Source of the DNA: Pseudoduganella flava
GTDB lineage: Bacteria > Pseudomonadota > Gammaproteobacteria > Burkholderiales > Burkholderiaceae_D
Reading direction: 5' to 3'
Length of the DNA stretch: 64,000 bases
Assembly: GCF_007830495.1 (NCBI RefSeq)
Contig: NZ_VLKW01000002.1
Location: forward strand, 394,270-458,269
Positions 50,699 through 58,118 of this stretch are shown one piece after another. A model generated the notes under the pieces. It was not told where the DNA came from, ran no database searches, and worked only from the letters and a program-made list of their open reading frames with translations. Position numbers and translations under genes: made by a program. The stretch's first letter is position 1; each line of letters begins with the position of its first letter.

Positions 50699-52366
50699 TC
50701 ACATGTTCGGATAGTTCGGTCCGCCGCCGCCTTCCGGCGTGACCCAGACGATGTTCTGGGTCGGGTCCTTGATGTCGCAGGTCTTGCAGTGCACGCAGTT
50801 CTGGGCGTTGATCTGCAGGCGGTCGGTGCCTTCGTCCGTCTTGACGAACTCGTACACGCCCGCCGGGCAGTAGCGCTGTTCCGGTCCCGCGTACTTGACC
50901 AGGTTCACGTCCACCGGCACGGAAGGATTCTTCAGCGTCAGGTGGATCGGCTGGTCCTCCGCATGATTCGTGTTCGAGATGAACACGGAGGACAGCTTGT
51001 CGAACGTCAGCTTGCCGTCCGGCTTGGGATAGACGATCGGCTTGAAGTTCGCGGCCGGCTTCAGGCATTCATGGTCCGCATGGCTGTGGTGCAGGGTCCA
51101 CGGCGCCTTGCCGCGGAAGATGATCTGGTCGATCGCCGTCATCACGGAGCCATACAGCGTGCCCTTGTTCAGGTACTGTTTGACGTTGCGCGCCACGTGC
51201 AGCTCCTCGAACAGCCAGGAATTCTCGAACGCCGTCGGGTAGGCGGCCAGTTCGTCGTGCTGGCGGCTTTCGCCCAGCGCGGCCACCAGCGCTTCGGCGG
51301 CCAGCATGCCGGACTTGATCGCCGTGTGGCTGCCCTTGATGCGGCTCATGTTCAGGAAGCCGGCGTCGCAGCCGATCAGCGCGCCGCCCGGGAACACCAG
51401 CTTCGGCAGCGATTGCAGGCCGCCCGCCGTGATCGCCCGTGCGCCGTACGAGATGCGCTTGCCGCCCTCGAAGAAGCCACGGATCGCCGGGTGCGTCTTG
51501 TAGCGCTGGAATTCGTCGTACGGCGACAGGTACGGGTTTTCATAGTTCAGGCCGACCACGTAGCCGACGACGACCTGGTTGTTCTCCAGGTGGTACAGGA
51601 ACGAGCCGCCATACGTGTCCCAATCCAGCGGCCAGCCCGTCGTGTGGACGACGAGGCCCGGCTGGTGCTTGGCGGGATCGATTTCCCACAGTTCCTTGAT
51701 GCCGATGCCGTACGCCTGCGGGTCCTTGCCCTTGTTCAGGTCGTATTTGGCGATCAGCTGCTTGCCCAGGTGGCCGCGCGAGCCTTCCGCGAACAGCGTG
51801 TACTTGCCGTGCAGTTCCATGCCCAGCTGGAAGTCGGGGCCCGGCTCGCCATCGCGCTTGACGCCCATATTGCCGGTGGCGACGCCTTTCACGGAGCCAT
51901 CGTCGTTGTACAGGATCTCGGCGGCGGGGAAGCCGGGGAAGATCTCGACACCTAGGCTTTCCGCCTGCTGGCCCAGCCAGCGCACGACGTTGCCGAGCGA
52001 GATCACGTAATTGCCGTGGTTTTCAAAGCACTTCGGCAGCGCGAAGTTCGGCGCCTTGTACGCCTTCGTTTCAGTCAGGAACAGCACGCGGTCTTCGGTG
52101 ACGGGGGTGTTCAGCGGGGCGCCCAGTTCCTGCCAATTCGGGATCAGCTCGGTGATCGCGCGCGGGTCCATCACGGCGCCCGACAGGATGTGCGCGCCCA
52201 GCTCGCCGCCTTTTTCCAGCACGACCACGGAAATCTCCTGGCCCTTCTCCTGGGCCAGCTGCTTGATGCGGATCGCAGCCGACAAACCGGCCGGACCACC
52301 GCCGACGATCACCACGTCGTATTCCATCGCTTCGCGTGGGCCGTACTGTTCAACGAGATTAGTCAT
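50699..52366 (-). CDS. Electron transfer flavoprotein-ubiquinone oxidoreductase (ETF-QO)
   Basis: 555 residues. FAD-binding MEYDVVIVGGGPAGLSAAIR (GxGxxG) at the start; a quinone-binding middle (GNYVISLGNVVRWLGQQAES); LFAEGSRGHLGKQLIAKYDL; and a C-terminal 4Fe-4S site with RYCPAGVYE and NCVHCKTCDIKDPTQNI. It passes electrons from ETF, reduced by acyl-CoA and related dehydrogenases, to ubiquinone at the membrane. Monocistronic with its own terminator. An ETF alpha/beta pair is not in view. Confidence 0.96.
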   Translation of the reverse strand: MTNLVEQYGPREAMEYDVVIVGGGPAGLSAAIRIKQLAQEKGQEISVVVLEKGGELGAHILSGAVMDPRAITELIPNWQELGAPLNTPVTEDRVLFLTETKAYKAPNFALPKCFENHGNYVISLGNVVRWLGQQAESLGVEIFPGFPAAEILYNDDGSVKGVATGNMGVKRDGEPGPDFQLGMELHGKYTLFAEGSRGHLGKQLIAKYDLNKGKDPQAYGIGIKELWEIDPAKHQPGLVVHTTGWPLDWDTYGGSFLYHLENNQVVVGYVVGLNYENPYLSPYDEFQRYKTHPAIRGFFEGGKRISYGARAITAGGLQSLPKLVFPGGALIGCDAGFLNMSRIKGSHTAIKSGMLAAEALVAALGESRQHDELAAYPTAFENSWLFEELHVARNVKQYLNKGTLYGSVMTAIDQIIFRGKAPWTLHHSHADHECLKPAANFKPIVYPKPDGKLTFDKLSSVFISNTNHAEDQPIHLTLKNPSVPVDVNLVKYAGPEQRYCPAGVYEFVKTDEGTDRLQINAQNCVHCKTCDIKDPTQNIVWVTPEGGGGPNYPNM

Positions 52367-52533
52367 AGGATTTTTATAGGAATAGTCGAGTGAGGAAAAT
52401 TAGCACGAGTGTGCTCTTTTTTCCATGCAAATGCAACGGCATTGTAGTAGATGTTCCCGTCTAATTTGGCCAATTGTGTAATATAGCGTGCAATATTGAC
52501 GGCGCCGCGCCGTCCGACAAAAAGGAGCAAGTC

Positions 52534-53310
52534 GTGGGTTACGAAGTCAATTTCGAAGGGAAGATCGCGCTCGTGACGGGCGCTTCAAGCGGCCTTGGGG
52601 CCCGCTTCGCGAAGGTGCTGGCCGCGGCCGGCGCCCAGGTCGTGCTGGCATCGCGCCGTGTGGAACGCCTGAAGGAGCTGCGCGCCGAGATCGAGGCCGA
52701 CGGTGGCGCCGCGCACGTCGTCGCGCTGGACGTCACGGATTACGCCAGCATCAAGTCGGCGATTGCCCATGCGGAAACGGAGGCGGGGCCGATCGACATC
52801 CTCGTCAACAACTCGGGCGTGTCGACGACGCAGCGGCTGATCGACGTCACGCCGGAAGACTACAGCTTCATCATGGATACCAACCTGCGCGGCGCGTTCT
52901 TCGTGGCCCAGGAAGCGGCCAAGCGGATGATCGCCCGCGCCAAGGGCGACCCGAAGAAGCAGCACCGCATCATCAATATCGCGTCGGTGGCCGGCATGCG
53001 CGTGCTGCCGCAGATCGGCGTGTATTGCATGAGCAAGGCCGGCGTGATCCAGATGACGAAGGCGATGGCGGTGGAGTGGGGCAAGTACGGCATCAACACG
53101 AACGCGATCTGCCCCGGCTACATCTCCACCGAGATCAACGAGGATTATTTCGCCAGCGAGCAGGGCCAGCGCCTGATCGAGATGCTGCCGCGCAAACGGC
53201 CCGGCAAGCCGGAAGACCTGGACGGCCTGCTGCTCCTGCTGGCCGGCGAAGACGCCCACTTCATCAACGGCGCGGTGATCGCGGCGGACGATGGGATGAC
53301 GGCGCAATAG
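52534..53310 (+). CDS. Short-chain dehydrogenase/reductase (SDR)
   Basis: 258 residues. NAD(P)-binding TGASSGLGARFAKVLAAAGA, VDILVNNSG (as IDILVNNSG), catalytic Ser in IINIASVAG and Y-C-M-S-K, and a C-terminal FINGAVIAADDGMTAQ typical of classical SDR. GTG 52534 is preferred: AAGGAG is 8 bases upstream. The substrate is not inferable; in this family with this type of motif, 3-ketoacyl or hydroxyacid reduction is common. The 3' end overlaps the convergent LysR gene by 47 bases. Confidence 0.9.
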   Translation: MGYEVNFEGKIALVTGASSGLGARFAKVLAAAGAQVVLASRRVERLKELRAEIEADGGAAHVVALDVTDYASIKSAIAHAETEAGPIDILVNNSGVSTTQRLIDVTPEDYSFIMDTNLRGAFFVAQEAAKRMIARAKGDPKKQHRIINIASVAGMRVLPQIGVYCMSKAGVIQMTKAMAVEWGKYGINTNAICPGYISTEINEDYFASEQGQRLIEMLPRKRPGKPEDLDGLLLLLAGEDAHFINGAVIAADDGMTAQ

Positions 53311-54211
53311 CGCCGCGCGCCGCCACCAGTTCGACGACCCAGTCGATGAACGCGCGCAGCGTCTTGCTGACGTAGGGCGTGGGCCGGTAGGCCAGGTACA
53401 GCGGCATCGGGTCGACGTGCCAGTCCTCGAACAGCGGCACGAGCGCGCCCGCGGTCACGTGGGCACGCGCCATGTACTGGGGCAGCCACAGCACCCCCAG
53501 GCCGGCGACGCCCGCCGCCAGATAGGCGTTGCCGTCGTCGATGCGCAGCAGATGGCGGCCCTGCACGGGCTGGCGCTCGCCGGCACGGTGCATCGCATAC
53601 GGAAAACCATCGGCGCCCGCCGACCAGCGGTATGCGACGATGCGGTGGCTGCCGTCGCCCAGTTCCCGAGGATGGGCCGGCATGCCAACGCGCGCGAGAT
53701 AGGCGGGGGCCGCATACACGCCCAGTTGCAGGTCGCCCAGGTGCCGCGCCACCAATGATTGGTCGGCCAGCTGGCCGCCGCGGATGACGCAATCGACGTT
53801 GTCGCTGATCAGGTCCACCTTGCGGTCGCTGGCGCCCAGGTCGAGCACGATGTCCGGGTAGCGCTCGTAAAAGCCGGGCAGGGCCGGGATCAGGATCGTC
53901 GTCGCCAGCGGGCTCGGCACATCGACCCGCAACACGCCTTGCGGCGCGGCGGCCGCACCCGGCAAGCCCGTTTCCACGTCGTCCAGTTCGGCCAGCAGGC
54001 GCACCACCCGTTCGTAATAGGCGGCGCCATCGGCCGTCACGTTCACTTGCCGCGTCGTGCGGTTGAGCAGCTTCACGCGCAGCCGCGCTTCCAGTTGCTG
54101 CACCAGCTGCGTCACCGTCGCCCGGCTCATGTGCAGCGTGTGCGCGGCCTTCGTGAAGCTGCCTGCCTCGACAACGCGGACGAACGCCTGCATCGCATCG
54201 AACCGATCCAT
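53264..54211 (-). CDS. LysR-family transcriptional regulator
   Basis: 315 residues. N-terminal winged helix: MDRFDAMQAFVRVVEAGSFT, KAAHTLHMSRATVTQLVQQL and RLRVKLLNRTTRQVNVT. A periplasmic-binding-like effector domain follows (about 90-300), with a YWIRIV-type ISDNVDCVIRGGQLADQSL segment. Divergent from the Rid gene (107-base spacer), the classic arrangement for control of that gene. The C-terminal 15 residues overlap the SDR gene on the other strand. Confidence 0.92.
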   Translation of the reverse strand: MDRFDAMQAFVRVVEAGSFTKAAHTLHMSRATVTQLVQQLEARLRVKLLNRTTRQVNVTADGAAYYERVVRLLAELDDVETGLPGAAAAPQGVLRVDVPSPLATTILIPALPGFYERYPDIVLDLGASDRKVDLISDNVDCVIRGGQLADQSLVARHLGDLQLGVYAAPAYLARVGMPAHPRELGDGSHRIVAYRWSAGADGFPYAMHRAGERQPVQGRHLLRIDDGNAYLAAGVAGLGVLWLPQYMARAHVTAGALVPLFEDWHVDPMPLYLAYRPTPYVSKTLRAFIDWVVELVAARGAIAPSSHRPPRSPRR

Positions 54212-54318
54212 TTCTCCTCCTTATTGATTGGATTATACAAACAGTCTTGGCGTCACTTGCTCATTTATCGATGCCAAAGGAGGCGCTACGCTGTGCACTT
54301 CAACCAAAGGAGTGAGCG

Positions 54319-54711
54319 ATGACTGTACGAGACGTAGTGTTCCCGCCGGGCCGGCAGGCCCTGTATGAAAAGAACCGTTATTCGCCGGCCGTGCGCGCGA
54401 ATGGCTTGCTGTTCGTGTCCGGCCAGGTGGGTAGCCGCGAGGACGGCTCGCCCGAGCCGGAGCTGGACGCCCAGGTGCGGCGCGCGTTCGCGAACCTGAA
54501 CGCGATCCTGGCGGCAGCGGGCTGTTCGTTCGACGACGTGGTGGATGTGACCGTCTTCATCGTCGACCCGGAACAGCGCTTCGAGCGCATCTGGGCCGTG
54601 GCCCAGGAGTTCTGGGGCGGCCCGCCGCATCCCACGGTGACGGCCGTCGGCGTCACGTGGTTGTATGGATTCCAGTTCGAGATCAAGGCGATCGCGAAGC
54701 TGCGGGACTGA
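54319..54711 (+). CDS. Rid family (YjgF/YER057c/UK114) protein, lacks the RidA catalytic Arg
   Basis: 130 residues. The Rid core: NGLLFVSGQVGSREDGSPEP, AFANLNAILAAAGCSFDDVV and DVTVFIVDPEQRFERIWAVA with FQFEIKAIAKL near the end. By alignment to RidA (ARLPKDVKIEIEAIA), the Arg that holds the enamine/imine substrate is Thr in VTWLYGFQFEIKAIA. It is therefore likely a Rid subgroup with another role. It has GGAG ahead of ATG 54319. Divergent from a LysR gene that is probably its regulator. Confidence 0.83.
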   Translation: MTVRDVVFPPGRQALYEKNRYSPAVRANGLLFVSGQVGSREDGSPEPELDAQVRRAFANLNAILAAAGCSFDDVVDVTVFIVDPEQRFERIWAVAQEFWGGPPHPTVTAVGVTWLYGFQFEIKAIAKLRD

Positions 54712-54725
54712 GGAATCAAGGACTT

Positions 54726-54751
54726 GGAAAATGGGGCCGTCCCCACTTTCC
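54726..54751. repeat. Imperfect inverted repeat after the Rid gene
   Basis: GGAAAATGGGG, CCGT, CCCCACTTTCC: an imperfect hairpin 15 bases after the Rid stop. Such GGGGCCGTCCCC hairpins look like small dispersed elements. Possible weak terminator. Confidence 0.4.
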
Positions 54752-54764
54752 GGGAAACGGTGCG

Positions 54765-55325
54765 CTAGCGGGTCATGCCGACCAGCTTGTGCACCAGCTC
54801 GGACGATGTCGCGGCACCGAACTTGCGCATCAGCTTGGCGCGATGCATTTCCACCGTGCGCGGCGACAGGTCCGTCTCGCGGGCGATCATCTTGCTGGTC
54901 TTGCCTTCGACGAGGAAGGCGGCGATCTCCCGTTCGCGCGGCGTCAGTTCGGCCGACACGGGCCGCTTCTCGGACACGTCCTCGAACGTCCACACGCCGG
55001 GACCCAGCGGGTCCTGCGGGTCGAGCGCGCGGCCCGTCACGTGGCACCAGAACAGCTCGCCGCTGGCGCGGCGCATGATGCGCTCGTCCGAGTAGCGGCC
55101 GCGCGCGTTCATGATCGGGATGATGCGGTGGCCCGTGCGCAGGAATTCATCCATCGTCGGGTACAGCACGGCGAACGACTCGCCGTCCAGCGCGCCGTGG
55201 CGGTAGCCGAACATCTGCGTCAGCGCGTCGTTGGACGACTGGATCACGCGGTTGACGGAGATGCACATTCCCACCGGCGCGAACCGGAAGATGGTTTCAT
55301 AATCGATTTCGTACGGGGCATTCAT
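54765..55325 (-). CDS. PAS-LuxR (GerE-type) transcriptional regulator
   Basis: 186 residues. An N-terminal PAS domain (YETIFRFAPVGMCISVNRVI, EDVSEKR at its end) and a C-terminal LuxR helix-turn-helix with ELTPREREIAAFLVEGKTSK, MIARETDLSPRTVEMHRAKL and MRKFGAAT. No receiver domain, so PAS is the likely input. Its divergent position to scoAB across 150 bases, with an inverted repeat in the spacer, suggests it regulates them; this is inference. Confidence 0.85.
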   Translation of the reverse strand: MNAPYEIDYETIFRFAPVGMCISVNRVIQSSNDALTQMFGYRHGALDGESFAVLYPTMDEFLRTGHRIIPIMNARGRYSDERIMRRASGELFWCHVTGRALDPQDPLGPGVWTFEDVSEKRPVSAELTPREREIAAFLVEGKTSKMIARETDLSPRTVEMHRAKLMRKFGAATSSELVHKLVGMTR

Positions 55326-55415
55326 CAGCAGCTTGTCTCGAACTTTCTTCTTTATCCCTCTTATGTATGACAGGTATTTCTACGGTATTGTACTTTCCGT
55401 GCCCGTCACCTATTC

Positions 55416-55440
55416 TGGTACCCCTCGAAGGGGGATACCA
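55416..55440. promoter_or_regulatory. Near-perfect inverted repeat in the luxR-scoA spacer
   Basis: TGGTACCCCT, CGA, AGGGGGATACCA: interrupted complementary arms, 36 bases before scoA. Its form is a likely operator for the adjacent PAS-LuxR regulator. Confidence 0.4.
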
Positions 55441-55475
55441 TACCGCCTAGCTTATCAAAAAAGGAAGGGGGCACA

Positions 55476-56174
55476 ATGAACAAAGTTTATCCGGACGCCC
55501 AGTCCGCCCTGGCCGGCATCGTGCAGGACGGCCAGACGATCGCCGTCGGCGGTTTCGGCCTGTGCGGCATTCCCGAGGCGCTGATCCTCGCGCTGCGCGA
55601 TTCGGGCGTGAAGGGGCTGACGGCCATCTCCAACAACGCCGGCGTGGACGGCTTCGGCCTCGGCCAGCTGCTGGAAACGCGCCAGATCAGGAAGATGATC
55701 GCCTCCTACGTAGGCGAGAACAAGGAGTTCGCGCGCCAGTACCTGGCCGGCGAACTGGAACTGGAATTCACGCCGCAAGGCACGCTGGCCGAGAAGCTGC
55801 GCGCCGGCGGTGCCGGCATCCCCGCGTTCTTCACGAAGACTGGCGTGGGCACGATCGTTGCCGACGGCAAGGAGATCCGCGAATTCGACGGCGAACGCTA
55901 CGTGATGGAGCGCAGCCTCGTCGCCGACGTCGCGCTGGTGAAGGCGTGGAAGGCCGACAAGGCGGGCAACCTCATCTACCGCAAGACGGCGCGCAACTTC
56001 AACCCGAACGTGGCCGCCGCGGGCAAGATCACGGTCGTCGAAGTGGAGGAGCTGCTCGAAGTGGGCGAGATCGATCCGGACGCCGTGCACACCCCCGGCA
56101 TCTTCGTGCACCGCATCGTGCACAACCCGCATCCGGAAAAACGTATCGAACAGCGCACCGTGCGCGCCGCCTGA
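55476..56174 (+). CDS. scoA: 3-oxoacid CoA-transferase subunit A
   Basis: 232 residues. [20 protein letters not shown] and [20 protein letters not shown] are the subunit A signatures (GGFGxCGxPE), with [11 protein letters not shown] and a C-terminal [19 protein letters not shown]. Transfers CoA from succinyl-CoA to acetoacetate or other 3-oxoacids. A strong AAGGAAGGGGG precedes the ATG. 10 bases separate it from scoB; the two make one transcript ending at a strong terminator. Confidence 0.95.
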   Translation: MNKVYPDAQSALAGIVQDGQTIAVGGFGLCGIPEALILALRDSGVKGLTAISNNAGVDGFGLGQLLETRQIRKMIASYVGENKEFARQYLAGELELEFTPQGTLAEKLRAGGAGIPAFFTKTGVGTIVADGKEIREFDGERYVMERSLVADVALVKAWKADKAGNLIYRKTARNFNPNVAAAGKITVVEVEELLEVGEIDPDAVHTPGIFVHRIVHNPHPEKRIEQRTVRAA

Positions 56175-56184
56175 GGAGAAGAAC

Positions 56185-56835
56185 ATGGCATGGACTCGTG
56201 ATCAAATGGCCGCGCGCGCGGCCAAGGAGCTGCAGGACGGCTTCTATGTGAACCTGGGCATCGGCCTGCCGACATTGGTGGCGAACTATGTGCCGTCCGA
56301 TATCGAGGTGTTCCTGCAGTCGGAAAACGGCCTGCTCGGCATTGGCCCGTTCCCTACCGAGGAAGAAGTCGACGCGGACCTGATCAACGCCGGCAAGCAG
56401 ACGGTGACGGCGCTGCCCGGCTCGGCCTACTTCAGCTCGGCCGACTCGTTCGGCATGATCCGCGGCGGCAAGATCAACCTGGCGATCCTGGGCGCGATGC
56501 AGGTGTCGGAGCAGGGCGACCTGGCGAACTGGATGATCCCCGGGAAGATGGTCAAGGGCATGGGCGGCGCGATGGACCTGGTGGCCGGCGTGAAGAAGGT
56601 CGTCGTGCTGATGGAGCACGTGGCCACCGCCAAGGACGGCACGACGTCGCACAAGATCCTCAAGGAGTGCAACCTGCCGCTGACGGGTGTCGGCGTCGTC
56701 GACCTGATCATCACCGACCTGGGCGTGATGGAAGTGACGGACAAGGGCTTGAAGGTGACCGAGCTGGCGCCGGAAGTGACGCGGGAGCAGATCGCCGCCG
56801 CGACGGGCGTGGAGCTGGATTTCTCGGCGCTGTAA
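56185..56835 (+). CDS. scoB: 3-oxoacid CoA-transferase subunit B
   Basis: 216 residues. [40 protein letters not shown] and [15 protein letters not shown], where the Glu in SENG is the catalytic residue that forms the thioester. The C-terminus has [20 protein letters not shown]. Subunit B with scoA completes the enzyme. GGAGAAG precedes its ATG. Confidence 0.95.
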   Translation: MAWTRDQMAARAAKELQDGFYVNLGIGLPTLVANYVPSDIEVFLQSENGLLGIGPFPTEEEVDADLINAGKQTVTALPGSAYFSSADSFGMIRGGKINLAILGAMQVSEQGDLANWMIPGKMVKGMGGAMDLVAGVKKVVVLMEHVATAKDGTTSHKILKECNLPLTGVGVVDLIITDLGVMEVTDKGLKVTELAPEVTREQIAAATGVELDFSAL

Positions 56836-56852
56836 CGCCGCGTTCGCGCGAA

Positions 56853-56894
56853 GAAAAAAAGCCTGCCGGGTGCTGCCCGGCAGGCTTTTTTTTT
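56853..56894. terminator. Bidirectional Rho-independent terminator after scoB
   Basis: A-run, GCCTGCCGGG, loop TGCTG, CCCGGCAGGC and nine T (stem 56861-56870 with 56876-56885). U-runs on both strands. It lies right beside the insertion sequence; before the insertion it also served the gene now at 58118-60274. Confidence 0.93.
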
Positions 56895-56901
56895 AGTAGA
56901 A
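56894..56901. repeat. Left target-site duplication (8 bp) of the insertion sequence
   Basis: TAGTAGAA, identical to 58119-58126. The 8-bp length is characteristic of the IS1595 family. Confidence 0.9.
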
Positions 56902-58118
56902 GGCGCTGTGCCCCGGCCGTGTTGGAACGAACTGAACTTTTCTCCTGTCGCGTTGTCTCAGCAGTATCGATGGCAGCGATACGGAGGCGGCAATGGACAA
57001 GGGCAAGTTCGAGCGGTTTCTGGGACGGTTGCGGCTGCAGCTAGAAAAGCTCACGCGCCAGCAGGTCGGCCGCACGCAGGACGAGGTTGCGGCCCATGCG
57101 GCGCGCTGGCAGTGCCTGGACATCATCGAGGCCTTCGGAAGGCTGCGCAGGAAGTGCCCGCACTGCGGCCACGCGCGCTTTCACCGGCACGGCTACACGT
57201 CCGGCCTGCAACGCTATCGCTGCCTCCGCTGCACCCACACGTTCTCGGCGCTGACCAACACGCCGTTGCTTCACCTGCGCCGGCGCGACCGCTGGCTGCC
57301 CTACCTGCAATGCATGCTCGATACGCGCACGGTACGGGCATCGGCAACAAAAGTCGGCATCCATCGCAACACGAGTTTTCGCTGGCGCCACCGCTTCCTG
57401 GTTCGCGTGGTGCATGACCGGCCGATTCCGTTGAAGGGCATCGTAGAGGCCGATGAGACGTACCTGCTTGAATCGCAGAAGGGCTCGCGCTGCCTGAACC
57501 GGCCGGCCAGAAGACGTGGCGGCGTGGCGCACAGCCGCGGCATCACGAAGGAGCACGACTGCATCCTTGTCTTGCGCGATCGCGGCGGACAAACGCGCGA
57601 CTGGTGGACGGGGCGTGGCCCCGTCACCAGCAAGCAGTTGTCGTGGGGCCTGCCGGCGGCGCTGGATGAGGACGTCGTGCTGGTAACCGATGGCGCGAAG
57701 GCCTATCGCACCTTCATCGCCGCGTATCCGTTTGCCCACGTGCCGCTGAACCTCGCGGCCGGCATCCGCTCTCGCGGCCCGTACCACCTGCAGAACGTGA
57801 ACAACTACCACAGCCGCTTCAAGACCTGGCTGCGCACTTTCCTCGGCGTGGCCAGTCGCTACCTGCCGAACTACCTGGGCTGGCGCCATGCGCTGGACGG
57901 CGGCAGGATCACGACGCCGGCAGGGCTGCTCAAGTCGGCGCTGGGCCTGCGCACCACCACGGCAGCAAGTCATTGAGCCAGCGCACACCACGGCATCGGA
58001 ACGCGCGATGATCGGGGAACCGCCGAACGGTGGCGGCAGCCTTTCAATCATCAATCCAAAAGGGGAGCGAAAGGAAAGGTCGCAAGCAGCCTCACCAACA
58101 CGTTCGGGTGACAGCGCC
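56902..58118. mobile_element. IS1595-family insertion sequence, 1217 bp, complete
   Basis: The ends are 24-bp terminal inverted repeats (56902-56925 and 58095-58118) matching at 20 of 24 positions, starting GGCGCTGT and including CGTGTTGG. They flank one transposase gene and are flanked by an exact 8-bp duplication. All the parts are intact, so it may still be mobile. It entered between the stop codon of the downstream gene and that gene's terminator. Confidence 0.93.
56993..57976 (+). CDS. IS1595-family transposase
   Basis: 327 residues, intact. An N-terminal zinc ribbon (CPHCGHARFHRHGYTSG and YRCLRCTHTF), then the ISXO2-like catalytic domain: EADETYLLESQKGSR with Asp near 154, VTDGAKAYRTF with Asp near 233, and QNVNNYHSRFKTWLRTF, where an Asn (about 270) takes the place of the third acidic residue; a DDN triad is known in IS1595 subgroups. 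It cuts and pastes the element at its inverted repeats. No frameshift or stop disrupts it. Confidence 0.94.
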   Translation: MDKGKFERFLGRLRLQLEKLTRQQVGRTQDEVAAHAARWQCLDIIEAFGRLRRKCPHCGHARFHRHGYTSGLQRYRCLRCTHTFSALTNTPLLHLRRRDRWLPYLQCMLDTRTVRASATKVGIHRNTSFRWRHRFLVRVVHDRPIPLKGIVEADETYLLESQKGSRCLNRPARRRGGVAHSRGITKEHDCILVLRDRGGQTRDWWTGRGPVTSKQLSWGLPAALDEDVVLVTDGAKAYRTFIAAYPFAHVPLNLAAGIRSRGPYHLQNVNNYHSRFKTWLRTFLGVASRYLPNYLGWRHALDGGRITTPAGLLKSALGLRTTTAASH

